DNA from: Diphasiastrum complanatum
Lineage: Eukaryota; Streptophyta; Lycopodiopsida; Lycopodiales; Lycopodiaceae
NCBI GenBank assembly: GCA_029204225.1
Contig: CM055110.1
Coordinates: forward strand, 46,825,003-46,889,002
Length of the DNA stretch: 64,000 nt
Reading direction: 5' to 3'
The notes beneath the pieces are model-generated. The model did not search any database, was not told the DNA's origin, and saw nothing but the letters and a program-made list of their open reading frames with translations. Shown one piece after another: positions 10,901 to 22,414 of this stretch. The translations under genes were made by a program, and so were the position numbers. Numbering within the stretch: the first letter of the stretch is position 1; each line of letters starts with the position of its first letter.

Positions 10901-11257
10901 TCACAGGGAATTCGATACACAGAATCGGATTCTTTGTGAAATCCGTAATCTTACCAAAAACAATGAAAACTTACTTATTTCACAGAGAATCTGATATGGA
11001 GTATCGTGTTCTCTGTGAAATGATACTTGTAAACTTCTTCACGTATTCAACTTCACAGAGAATTCGATACACAGTATCGGATTGTCTGTGAAATTCGTGT
11101 GTTTTTAACAGAGAATTCGGTACACCACCGTATCTAATTCTTTGTTAAGTGTATTTTTTAACAGAGAATTCGATACACCGTATCGAGTTCTCTGCGAGGT
11201 TTAATTTGAAATTCATGTTCAAACGAAATGCGATACACCGTATCTGATTATTCATGA
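10901..11257. repeat. array of six imperfect palindromes
   Basis: Six related inverted repeats lie at 10901-10939, 10978-11020, 11052-11092, 11105-11148, 11159-11196 and about 11224-11257. The consensus half-site is CACAGAGAATTCGATAC, facing its complement GTATCGAATTCTCTGTG across 2-6 bases. The last copy is degenerate. Centre-to-centre spacing is about 45-80 bp. The array lies 150-500 bp upstream of the ParB-like relic. No promoter or gene lies inside it. Confidence 0.85.
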
Positions 11258-11399
11258 AAATGCAATTTGGAAAATGATTGCATGAATAATCTTCTATAAT
11301 TTTAGTTGGAAACTCAATGCAATGCAAAGAACTGGTCATTTTCAACTTTTTGTCCCAAATGTGTTGTCTCAAGCATAATTACTCACAGGAAAAAGGGCT

Positions 11400-13640
11400 T
11401 TTTCTTTTTATTTCGAGAAAACCAGATGTTGCATTGGATATGAGCGACAATAAGTGTTGTGGGCTTGTAACTTGGGTGGATTACGAAGGCGAAGGTGATA
11501 TTGATTCAATCATCTTGATTGTTGAAGACCCTTGATCAAGTTCAAAAAGGCTATTTAGCTTAAATGAAAAATTGTGCATAATTGATCATTGTTCCCTTTC
11601 AAAGCGCCTCCGATCCACAACAAATTTGATAGTTTCATTAGGCCCATTCGCTAGGAAGAAGGTACCAGTAGAACCTCCCGTTGATGAAGAGGGCCGCCAT
11701 GAAAACAGACTTGCAATTTCTGTTGAGAAACCAAGGAGGTAGAAGCTATTAGGAATAAAAGGTATGACTGAGTCATCAAAAGAAGCTGTCGTGGTTTCAA
11801 AGAATGCTCCGGACGTTGTGTCAAAGAAGGTTCCAGCCAAGTCTTCCAGAAAGCAGAAAGAGGTAGTAGAAGAAGAGGAAGAATCAGAGGAAGATTCCAA
11901 AGAAAAAAGCCTCTCTGTTTTCCTTGTCACGACTGGGATTTTTAGCAGTGAACAAAACAAAATTCGAGAAAAAATTGATGTGGAAAAATTAGTGAGCAAA
12001 AAAAGCTTTCAACTTCCAATAGAGAAGATTCATAGACCTCCGATTGATGAGGACAGAGGATGGAGGCCCATGCAAGTGAGAGCCCTACATAAGATTCATG
12101 TTTCGAACCTGATGAAAAAAATGAAAAGCAATCCTCATATTGTAGTCCCCTTTATAGTCATTGTGGATCCAAAGGATTGTTTCACAAAAGATGGTTTTGA
12201 TCAATCTCAAGCTTTGAGCTATAATTAATTTGTTACAGGAGGATCACATTTTGCAGAGGCCCGTAGGCAGCTTCGTGCTATGCACCCTCATTCTGTTGTC
12301 TTTCATTTATTGTAAAATTTTTGTTAGCCTCACCTCGGAACAGACAAAACTCTTAGCCTAGAACCATAATAACGATAACGACTATCGTGCAAAAATGTCA
12401 TTTATTGAAAAAAAAATCCGTTTTTTCCATCATGAGTTTGAAGATTATGTTTTGAAACATGAAAAGCCTGATGTGAATTTGAGACGACAATGTCTTACAA
12501 AAATTGGCATTTTTATAGATGAGTCCGAGAAATCAGAGGGCCTTCAAAAATTTGATCCTTTATTCCAGGTTGCTTTTAAGAGGGGTGACATTTGGGATCT
12601 GCAGAACCAAATACTTACAATGTGAGAAAATAAGCAATTAAAAAATCAGAAATATGGACGAATAAAAGATGACTTTGTAGGTGGAACCAAGTCCAAAAAC
12701 AAAATGAAAGACCTGATCATTGAGGAGTTGTCCGATGAGATGAAAAGTCATTTGTGGAGATCTTTGCAAGGTGTTAGGGATGAGATGTCTTTAAATCCAT
12801 CTTGACAAGGGTTGTGAAAAATGAGCTCTCCTTAAAGGAGATGGCAAAAGAGTTTGCAAGGTAAATGATTTAATCAATTTTTTAGGTTTCATGTTTCTAA
12901 TTATTCATAGCGCCACAACAATGTTAGTTTACATATATTTTGTCTTTTTTTTAAATATGTGTTTCTAATGTATTCTATTAATTTTTTTACACATACACAA
13001 AATTTTTATGAGAATTCGAGAAATTATGGTAAAAAGACTTGCATGTTCATCTTGGGATGAAGTTGTGGAACATTATCCTATTTCGAGCTCGCATACAACA
13101 TTGTCGGAGTATTTTCTCTTCTTCAGAAATTTTAAGATATGTGTATCTAGAATTTGATTGAATTCATTCATCATAATCTAAATCTAAAACCTTTTGCTGA
13201 TTTGCTCTTATAATTCGCAGCCAAAGCGTGCTAAGAGCCTAGATATACTTGATTGCCCGCCTAACTTTTTAATGCATATCGAAAGGGCAAAACAAGAAAA
13301 GCTGATGGCCACAATCTCAATTTTCCTCCATGAGTGACGATGAGGTCCTCGATTACATGGATGGGATGTCTCATGAGGACTGCAGGCTCGATGAGAGGCA
13401 GGGAGTTCCATTAGGTGGCTGTCAACCTCCTCTCGCTCTGAGGAGATCCAGTCTCCACGACCCCCTTCAATTGAGGTGTTTTCCCTTCCCACGAGAAACT
13501 CTCTAGCCGGAGTCCCTCCCCCCTGTATGATAATACCAGTGCCTCTTCTCGGCATTCTCAAAAGTGTATGATGTATGGTCCATTCCACTTCCAACCATAT
13601 TTTTATGGCATTGATCAGTTTGTGTCTAGTATCGTAGTAA
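11400..13640 (+). pseudogene. ParB-like domain gene relic
   Basis: One reading phase runs from about 11400 to 12315, broken by in-frame stops at 11533, about 11737, 12226 and about 12313. Downstream, 12325-12800 shows LTSEQTKLLA, then NHNNDNDYRAKMSFIEK (one stop between). Further pieces lie at about 12780-12865, 13010-13150 and 13215-13335. AGGTAA near 12860 and a CAG near 13220 look like splice borders, so the ancestor had introns. Residues SFQLPIEKIHRPPI and then FVTGGSHFAEARRQL resemble the start and the G-x-H-R region of ParB/sulfiredoxin-like nuclease folds. The LTSEQ..LLA..HN block is typical of a family I recall from seedless plants and corals. An acidic, lysine-rich linker (about 11800-11930) precedes the fold. 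The function is unknown to me. The stops show decay, unless some gaps are introns. Confidence 0.5.
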
Positions 13641-14080
13641 AATACAAGTTAGTAAATTTATAGTTGGTGATTTTCCTATTATGGATGGCTTTCATCATTT
13701 TTTTGAAATCTTTTTGGCAAGTAACACGATGACATTTGTTTTGGGACTTTGACCTTAAAAAGAATAACCTTTTTTGGTACTTTTTAATGGTCCTAGTTTA
13801 AGGCCAAAATCATGGTTTTTTTTAAGGATTCTCTAACTTGCAATAAAAAAATATATTAAAAAGTGTCTATTTTCAATGAAGCAATGTAGGTTTTTTTTTG
13901 CAAATTTCATAAAACCATCATAATTACATTCTGCATAACATTTCAGCTTACATTATATTATACATATATTTTTTTCAAAGTACATTTTCTTAGGAATTTT
14001 CACTGATGCCTCTCAATTCATAACTTGACATATTTTGAACACTCTTGTTTTCAATCGATGAGGTGGAAGACCCGTCTTCG

Positions 14081-17020
14081 TCATCTGAGTGACTGACATA
14101 TCGTCCTCAGAATCCGCATCCAATGTTGATAAAAAAAATCTTGTAAGTCAACTTTTCTCTGTTGTTGACAAGTTGACGATGATGGTTGTCTCATCAATCC
14201 AAGTCGTTCATTCAGTATGGCTATAATTGACTTTCGTAGATTATTGGTCATTGTTAGCTCAAAATTAAAAGCCAAAACATCTACATCTTGTAAATTCAAA
14301 TCATCAACTCTCGGTTGGTTTTTTGACAATTGTTTTCTCTTGCCCTTTGGATCTACTTGCAACATTTCAAGTTCGTACCTTCCCCAAAAAGCATTCGTTG
14401 AAGTGGTGCGCAACCAATGGACACGTCGTACTTTTGTCTGATTGTTATTTTGAATGAAACCAAGTACTTTGGCAATCCAAAATGGATGTCTTTCTGAAGC
14501 TAGAAGTGCAACAAGGCTTCCAATTTGGATTTCATTCAGATCATCGTTCCACTTCATTTTTGCAACTTTTACACTTTGCCTATTCTTCTTTGAGCCCACA
14601 TAAATTTCACGTTCCTCACTTTGCACAAGGTCCAAGAAATCATCATATCGAGATACATTTGAAGGTTCGACAATTGTAGTTTAAGTTCCTAATTTATGAG
14701 GCCAATGAAGTTCTTCAGTTGTTGATGCGTGTTCATGATTGAGCGAACCGATTTTTTGTTCCTCGAAAAAGTCCATTCACCAATGCTGATCAAACTCATC
14801 AAAAAATTGATAAGTTGTTTGAATACTTGATTTCAAGAAATTTCATGAGGCAAATGGGTCAATCTCACGATGCTCTCTTTGTGCTTTTTGTTCTTCTAGC
14901 TTGGACTTCAAGGGAGACAACGCAGCAAGCTTGATTTGACCAGATGGCATATTGAACAAAAACCATACTCCTTCGATAGGTAACCATGAAACTGAATTTG
15001 AAAATTGTTTGCCCCATAGCAATGTGATGTCAGTTTCATTACATTTGATTTTGAACTGATGTTGAAAGCTAATCATTAATAGTAGCAACACAACGATTTG
15101 TTTCATTGGATGCCTTAATATATTCACGAAAATCATATGTATGCCTAATTAACGACACATTTGGCTTTGGCATGTATGATACTTCAACAATGTTCTAAAG
15201 TACTGGTAAAGAAAATGCCTTCTTGCGTCTTAGTCTTTTGGAAAAACAACTAAAACATCTGATCAATTTGATCATGGGTGTGACCTACCAACAAAAATCC
15301 TATTTTTATTTTTTTGAATTTTTTTTCTCTACCAACATGGGCAAGAAAGCCAGTACAATTTGATTTTTATTTATCCTAGCAATGTTGTCAAATTGCAAAC
15401 ACAGTATTTCTGGAAGATCATCACCAAATTCGCAAATTATCTTTTGTATAATGGTGATGGTCAAATTTGGATCATTTCGCACATTGGGATAATTGAAAAA
15501 TACTTTCGACTCCAATGTGCCATTAAACACAAGTGCTCCAATGAGATGAACCCGAATCAAATCTGCCTCGTTCAAATTTTTTTGTCAATCTAACAAAATG
15601 AGGTAACATCATTTTCTTCTGATCCATACCATCAATGACAAGGCCTAGATACTTTTGTGGACATTCCAAGCATTTCTTTCGATGTTTCGCCAATTTCTGT
15701 CTTTCAATTGTTTGTTGATCTCTGTGCACTTGAAGCGCTTTTGCAACATCTACTACAAATGTAACAATTAAAATATTTAATAAAATTATGGTAATATCAT
15801 AGCATTAATAATTTGAAAATTCAAAAATCAGCAAAACAATAAATTTTTTAAAGTATTGAAAGTTACTTAATTTTTGCCTTTCTCAACATTGGTCTTTGCT
15901 AGTTGTTTGGTAGATTTTAACAACTCGCATATGTCGAACAAACTATCATTCGTGATTTTTTAGGAATCTTCACCAAGCCAAAATCTCTCTTCCAAGTCCT
16001 AAAAAATATGAGTAACTTAAATAGGCAACATTTTTGGTCTTAGCAAACTCCTTATACATAAAAAATATCTCCAATTTTGTAAAATTATCTAGCAAGTGAA
16101 AATATAATGACTTTGGTAATTTCTCTCCATGCACATCCACAAAATGCTTTAGCCAAGCCATAGCATTCAAAGCACCAGGAGACACAGTTCTACCCTGCAA
16201 TGATCCTTGCAATGTTGGATCTTTTTGAAGTCGTGCGTGCATTCTATGAAAGCATGAATTTCCAATTGCATGAGGCTTTTCAACAACCTCTGTTGCATTA
16301 AAAAATATGTATGCGAGTTTTTGTCAGGTATCACTGTGGCACACAATTAGTAATTATTTTCATCTTTACTTCGCAAAAAAAAAATTATCTCAATTCTTCG
16401 ATTTCTTTGTTGTTTAATTTCTGTAAGCAAGAGGATGAACAACAAATAATGCATCATACCTTCCGAATCTCTTGTTTTGTAATCAATTTTTTTGACGTTT
16501 TCTCAAAATAGGTGAAGATTTCAATTCGTAAATTGATCCCGTGGCACTTGTAGTTGTTGGAACAGGTTGAAAAAAAAGGTGTGAGAATATTTGCCTGAAC
16601 ATCAGGTTGTTATTTATTTTCCTCAACTGGTTCTATCATGTCAGAAAAATCAGGATTCTCAATAACTATAGCTCTTTTGGATTTGATCGAATTCGGGATT
16701 TGAGAAGTGGGTCTTCTTCAAATATGTGAAAAACTTGCAACTCGAGGATCAATTGGTTGACGGAAATATGTAGATTTACTTGAATCCCTGATTGAGTGAA
16801 TTGAATCCTGTGAATCATCACTCCCTAACTCTTTTGATTCGTCAAGATGATTTTGCAATGTTGTTTCTCTAATATTTGAATCTGAAGACGAAGAACTCAA
16901 ATTTGTAACAGGTTGTGTCAAAGGAGTCATTTCCTGAAAATTAGTAAAATGAGAAATTTGATGTTGTTGACGGGAAAACACAAAGGGTAATAGGATGAAA
17001 ACCTGAAGGAGTGGCTTCAC
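14081..17020 (-). pseudogene. DDE-transposase-like gene relic
   Basis: Read leftwards, the parts come in family order. A serine/acid-rich N-terminus (17020-16600, one stop) comes first. Next is GRTVSPGALNAMAWLKHF (16200), then ERQKLAKHRKKCLECPQKYL with VIDGMDQ (about 15640), then ALVFNG and ITIIQKI with LCLQFDN (about 15395). A region with WLPIEGVW (about 14990) follows. Last is a C-terminal domain IGSLVALLASERHPFWIAKVLG that looks like a small chromo/Tudor-type barrel. IDGMDQ and LQFDN carry the two aspartates I expect of the DDE core. I believe Pfam calls this domain DUF7869, which needs checking. Frameshifts near 15570 and several stops between blocks show inactivation; some gaps may be introns. 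The gene converges on the ParB-like relic. Confidence 0.6.
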
Positions 17021-17279
17021 AATTTCATTAGGAATATCAGAAGAGGATGACTCAGATGTGGCTATGTACTGAGTTACAACTACATAAAAAAAAAGAAAAA
17101 TAACTACTTGCCATCACAAAAATATAAAAAAATTGATTCTATTCCTATGCCAAGCATAGACAGAAATAAAAATATGAACGTAAAAATTTCACAACAAACA
17201 AAATTTTTACATTATGCTATGCTAGTCATAGAAAGAGTTGTGATAAATTGCCTATATTGGCAAATCTAGCCATGTAGTC

Positions 17280-17917
17280 TAATGTAAATTTTGTACATAG
17301 TTCAATTCCACACATGTGAGGCCAAGATGCCACGTGGAAATCCACTCGTAATATAGGTTAGGTCGAGTCAAGAGTGATGGGTGTGTCTATTTGGTAGAGA
17401 TCCCCACATTATGGGACCTACCTCTTGATTTGTGATTGACCAACCATCTACCTACCAAGCATGGCTCCAGGAAATAGACTAGGGTTTCATTTTAGGGCAA
17501 AAAGGGTGAGTTAACTTTCTTATTACATGCTAGAAATTCACCTAACTTTACAAAGGAAGTCACTTTTGCTATGTATTCCAAGCTCACATAGTGAGAAGAT
17601 AGATTTTTTTTGGAGCTCATTGGCAATCTCGAGTTTGCTCTCCATGTACATTGATTCTTTGTGATCCAAATAAAACCAGGACTTATTATACTTAAAACAT
17701 TGTCTATAGGCCGTACAGCAGGCTGCTCTTCACACGTGCCACTCGGATTTGTATTTATGTTCAATGATTTAATTGTCAATGCTTGTTGTTTGTCAAATTG
17801 TCAATCTAGATCAATTTTTTGATGACTAGTTTTTTGATAGATTGTTAAGCAAGTACACAATAACTCTTGTCGATATTTCTAAGATCCATTTATGGTCCTA
17901 GAGTATATATTTTCACA
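17280..17917 (+). mobile_element. 5' LTR of a copia element
   Basis: The sequence ends in TTTTCACA directly before a tRNA-Met-like primer site. An inverted relative lies at 4440-4760. The left end is uncertain, because no clear TG start with a matching target duplication was seen. Confidence 0.55.
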
Positions 17918-17930
17918 TGATATCAGAGCC
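17918..17930 (+). other. primer-binding site, initiator tRNA-Met type
   Basis: TGATATCAGAGCC differs by one base from TGGTATCAGAGCC, the usual copia primer site complementary to the 3' end of initiator tRNA-Met. It lies one base after the LTR end and 617 bases before a gag start. Confidence 0.75.
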
Positions 17931-18547
17931 AAGTACAAGGGCTTTAATCATTGACCAAATCTAATCCATTTTTAGCAAGTATTGGTGCTAAAACCTAGTC
18001 TTGTGAGGGTGAGCTAGAAGCTAAGTTTTGGTGAGGGGATTTGATTCCAAACTTGGTAGGCATCCAAATCCATATTGTTTACACGTGTGGGCACCTCTGA
18101 ACCTACATTTAATGCATAATATTCATTTGATCCACAAAATTTCAATTTGAGAGACCTTGATGTAATTTTTGGTGGGAATCCTAGGATAAGCTACCAAGAT
18201 TGAGTGCCATTAATTGGATTTCAATTTGATTCATGAGATCTAATTAATCTAGGCTGAAATCAAGTCCTTCTGAAGTGATTTACAGGTCTTGAAAGTACAT
18301 CAAGCAGTGTGAGGGAGATTGAGTCATTTTTTGTCCAAAAAAAAGCCAAGATTGGCAAGATTTGATTCTTAGTAGAATTCACATCATCTAATCTTCATTC
18401 CATCTTTGTAAGGGAGTGCTTGAACTGAGATTATCAGCCCATTTGTTGGATTAAAAATATAATTTGAGTGAAACACTACAAGATAAACCTTTGTGAGTTT
18501 CTAGAGTCAATCAAGTCCATTTCTTGTTTGTAGAAATCACTAGTAAG

Positions 18548-18763
18548 ATGGGATCTATTGGTGCATACATTCTAGAAGCTAGTGAGAGATTGAATTCTAC
18601 AAATTATGCTATTTGGAAGGTTAGGATGGAGTCACTAATGGTGCTCCAAGACCTTTATGAGTTCTTGATTGAAGATGAAGATGAACCTCTAGGTGCACAG
18701 GAATTGGACTTGACCCACAATCGATATATGGGCACTCGTCTCGTAGTTGGCTACTTCGATTAG
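18548..18763 (+). pseudogene. copia gag, N-terminal fragment
   Basis: The ATG at 18548 (MGSIGAYILEASERLN) is followed by STNYAIWKVRMESLM, the hallmark of copia-type gag starts (LNGxNYxxWKxxM). The frame ends after 71 codons and the rest of the element is missing. A gypsy relic on the other strand begins within about 20 bases. Together with the LTR and PBS at 17.3-17.9 kb it forms the truncated 5' end of a copia element. Confidence 0.75.
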
Positions 18764-18779
18764 CTGGGTAGCCACAGTG

Positions 18780-19995
18780 ATAGGAAATTGGCCTAGTACA
18801 ATTGTATTTTTTGACAACTTTTGCTATGCTCTGGTTCATGCCTTGAGTCAGTCGAAATTTTAGCCCATGTTGGTCTATTAGTTGGACATGTGCCAATTTT
18901 AGTGCGTTGACACTTGTCATGCCCATGCAGTTAGGGCTTTCACTATATGTATTGATTTCCTTTGTTATACAATCAACTTTTGCTTTGCCATCTTTGAGAG
19001 CTTGAGGTGTTTGAGCTATGGTGATTGTGATTGTGATTTGCATACTACAGTGGATCTTTAGAAAGTTAACTCTATGTACACCTAGGTGACCAACACAAGG
19101 TGCATCATGACATTCAAATAAAGTCTTTCTTCTGAAAGCATCGCGCCTTGTTACACATACTTTTCCACCATGAAATAACAATTTGTTACGAATGGAAAAA
19201 TGATCTTTCACCGTTTTGCCTTCCCTTATGATCTAAGCACGTTGCAATTTAGATCCAACAACATTGTGAACCCCACTGCCTGGATAGTACTTTTTGCCAA
19301 CTATGTCCAAAATACGGATCTTTATCACAAAAAATTCAAAGATAGATCAAAATTTGTAGAGATTATTTGTGAAAGAGAATTCACTCACTTCATAGACACT
19401 GCTTAGAGTATTTGCAACTTGATTTCTAATTGCTTTAATATACCACTCCATTAATATACCAAACTTTGAACTCAAATTCTTGCTTCAACTCAATTCATCG
19501 AGCCTTCCTCTTTCTCAAATCACTTTGATTGCAAGAATATCTTAGACATTGATGATCAATGTTCACAGTGAACTTATTACCATATAGGTGATATCTCCAA
19601 CTTTTCAATGCATGATTCACAAAGAAAAGCTCCTCTTTATGAGTAGAATACTATGCTTGCACATTATTCAACTTGTTACTTTTAAATAACATAGGCTTTT
19701 CAATTTGCAACAATATCACTCCAATTGCAAAATCACTAGCATTAATTCTCACCTCATAAGAAAGATCTGGACTAGTGATATGCAAAACTGGAGCTGAAGC
19801 TATGAGATTTTTCAAAGCTCAAAAGCTCTCAATTAACAATTCACTCCATTTTATTGGAGGGCTAGGCCTTCTCTTCGTGCTTATCAATATACAAAAAATG
19901 GCAAAGCTATGAGATTTTTCAAAGCTCAAAAGATGTCAATCAAAGATTCACTCCATTTTATTGGAGGGCTGTGCCTTCCCTTATCGATATACAAA
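18780..19995 (-). pseudogene. Ty3/gypsy RNase H and integrase zinc-finger relic
   Basis: Read leftwards from about 19990: a KWSES..ALKNLIASAPVL segment, then INASDFAIGVILLQ (RNase H start). Next come STHKEELFFVNHALKSWRYH and GNKFTVNIDHQCLRY, then KQEFEFKVWYINGV, and VANTLS at about 19410. These are the successive blocks of gypsy RNase H and its tether. The next part (about 19210-19080) has KLLFHGGKVCVTRRDAFR, then HDAPCVGHLGVHR, the zinc-binding start of the integrase. Several in-frame stops are present. The integrase core, LTRs and RT are not visible. The plus-strand copia gag abuts it. Confidence 0.8.
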
Positions 19996-20012
19996 AAATG
20001 GCAAGAAGACTT
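19799..20012. repeat. tandem duplication, 107-bp period
   Basis: GCTATGAGATTTTTCAAAGC starts at 19799 and again at 19906. Both copies continue through TTCACTCCATTTTATTGGAG to ATACAAAAAATGGCAA. The duplication lies in the RT/RNase H junction of the gypsy relic, so it arose in or after that copy. Confidence 0.9.
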
Positions 20013-20563
20013 CAATAGATTAACTGGCCATCCCATAGCTACCACTACATGTTCTTTTCCTGGGATGCTCATGCTAATTACAAGGAGGAGAGAAAAGAAA
20101 GAGATAATTTCAAGGAGGAATCATGCTTTTATAATTATAAAGCAACATATATGCAAAATGTTAAAACAATCCTCAAGGTTGGAGGTGGTGTGCATCCCTT
20201 GTTGGTAGCAACTAAAGGAAGCTGGCCAGGTTCAATGTGAATGTTGCCAACATAAAGAGAAGCTACTTAGTTGTGTAACGACTAGAACAACCATAATTTT
20301 TAAAACCGTCATGTCATTAGAACAACAGTTTCAACTTTTAAGTTAAGCTTGTCATTACAGCTTAAACAGATTCAGCAAAATTTTGATTTGTTAATCTTTA
20401 CAACCAAGTTCAGTTATACAGAAATGTAGGATCTGTTATTACAGCAAGCTAGTTAGTCAATGGACCATTATCCAGCCCTACTTTAGTTAACACCAATTCA
20501 CAACTGGATGTATCACCCGATGGTTTGGTTAACTGCAGGGCGCTGTGGAGCAAGTGCTTGTAT

Positions 20564-21130
20564 CTACAATGTGGCAGAACCGTGGAATGTGATGCTTCCA
20601 TCGGAAGCCGGTGGATCGAAGTACTGGACATAGCCTGATGAAGTGTTGTTCTTCTTGGCATCATATGAAGAGGGAAGTACCAGAAGTAGTGGTTAGATCC
20701 ATCTGTTTGCAGGCCCAGCTGTTTCATCATGTCCACAGCTTGGTCGAAATGCATCATCACTCCACCCTTCTTATTGGCAGTGTACGTGAAATCAAGCCCA
20801 CCTGCTGCATCATACACGAACCACTTCCCCCCTATATATGGACCATGTTCCCGCTGGCTTCCCAGTAGGTGGAGGAGGCCCGCATATAGCTGAGGCTGAG
20901 AGCGTACCAGTGCCTGTGTAAGAACTTTGATAATCCACAGAGAGGGATAGCAGTCCGCTTGCTTCGCCTAAGCTGGGAACGACCACGACGTTGTTAACGC
21001 TGGATTCAAAGCCGGTGTTAAATGGTGAGCGTAGTTGTAGCTGAGCTCGCCGGTTTGAGTCTGAGAGCAGGTTAAAGCACCATGCGTTGCATCGCAGGTC
21101 TGCGAAGACAGGATCCCCGAAATGGCCGGC
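20564..21130 (-). pseudogene. unassigned decayed gene fragment
   Basis: Less AT-rich than its surroundings. Three minus-strand stretches in different frames look protein-like: FNLLSDSNRRAQLQLRSPFN to GTGTLSASAICGPPPP (about 21060-20840), then GGKWFVYDAAGGLDFTYTAN to MMKQLGLQTDG (about 20825-20700), then SGYVQYFDPPASDGSITFHG ending at a stop at 20564-20566. Frame changes between them suggest indels or small introns. I do not recognise the family. It may be a pseudogene of a host gene rather than an element. Confidence 0.35.
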
Positions 21131-21364
21131 CGGCCGGGAAATTTTTGTTTGTTTCCTACATAGGAAAAACGTGAAATTCTTTCTTTCACAAGATTTTTCC
21201 TTGTTAAGAAATGAATTTGGATGCATTATAAGCCCCTTCTAATTTCTAACCAGGAAAATCTATTTCCTAATTATAAAATGTATGTGGATCAATTTCATCT
21301 AGGGAAACCTTTAATTCCCTAGATACATTGCTACCATTTGTAATTAGGAAAAAGTTTTCCTAGC

Positions 21365-21446
21365 ACCAGAATTCGAGTCATCAGAACTCGAATCATTCGA
21401 GTTCGACTCATTCAATTCCTGAGCACCAATACACTATGTAGATATG

Positions 21447-21522
<76 letters not shown>

Positions 21523-22340
21523 GACACTGCAGCCTTACTCTTTCAAGTCGAACGTCTGTGCAATCAATCAACTGGAGCAGAAACATGATCGACATCGAAT
21601 TCTTTGAGTTTGAGGTCTTCGAGTTCTACATCTTCTTCGACCTCCTTCAAGTTTGAGGTCCATGTCATCCACACTGCCTTGCGACGCAGACCACGTTATA
21701 GTTCACTTTAGTTCTTTTTAGTAACTGCGTTGTTTCACGCTCGTTGCTCGCACAATCTTGTAACTGTTCTCTAGACATAACAGCAATTCACGAGCATAAA
21801 TATATAGATGTAAGATGATTATAAGTAGTGAAGAGTGAATCAGAGTTCCTGCATGAACTCCATTGTGTCTTAATTATTTGATTCCTTAGAATCAGAGATA
21901 TCCAAGAGAGTGAAATCTATTCAAGAAATAGAGCTAGTTATTTAATCAGTAGCTGGCTAAGTAAGATCATTGCACATAGTGCGCCACTACTGTGAACCAT
22001 TCTTGGGCACAAGATCGTGATCTGATCATTGTATTCACAATAAGCTTAGTTGAGATTCTCTATTTTCTTATGTGTATTACACTACGAATGCTTTCTAATA
22101 ATTTTCTTTTTAAATTGATGCTCACTCAATTCGGAATGTCTAATCTCGAAGGAAGCATGGCTGTCTTTAGACGCCTAATTGTTTCGCTCCCTTCATGGTT
22201 GTCTTTGACACCTACCAGACATTCCTCCATTCGATCTAGTCAATGATTGATGTTGTAGTTTGGTAAATTTCATGTTCTAGTTCTCTATGTTGGAGCTCTA
22301 TTTTCTATTTCGCACCTAATTTCTTCGAGGGCCTCCAACA
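21365..22340 (+). mobile_element. 5' LTR of a copia element (5'-truncated)
   Basis: The first ~85 bases (ATTCGAGTCATCAGAACTCG, then ATTCGAGTTCGACTCA) match the 3' LTR at 26330-26415. It ends in CTCCAACA just before a primer site. Compared with the 3' LTR, the first ~30 bases (from TTGGAATTAAGC) are missing. Confidence 0.75.
21450..21518. repeat. (CT)n microsatellite inside the 5' LTR
   Basis: About 69 bases of uninterrupted CT. A matching tract lies at the same LTR position in the 3' LTR (26417-26475). Confidence 0.97.
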
Positions 22341-22342
22341 GA

Positions 22343-22355
22343 GTGATATTAGAGC
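22343..22355 (+). other. primer-binding site, initiator tRNA-Met type (degenerate)
   Basis: GTGATATTAGAGCCATTG around this position resembles TGGTATCAGAGCC with two or three changes, placed directly after the LTR end. It supports the LTR border at 22340. Confidence 0.65.
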
Positions 22356-22414
22356 CATTGTTCCAAACTACTATTAGGATTCAAAACCGTTTTACTATAC
22401 TTAGATCATTCATC

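Noticed and set aside
10901-11257. CRISPR array
   Set aside because: The repeats are palindromic and diverged, spacers are irregular, there are no cas genes, and the DNA is from a plant.
11586-11999. 137-aa serine-rich minus-strand frame
   Set aside because: Antisense of the acidic/lysine-rich linker of the ParB-like relic.
13208-13594. 128-aa minus-strand frame
   Set aside because: Lies antisense to the last readable pieces of the ParB-like relic and has no own family resemblance.
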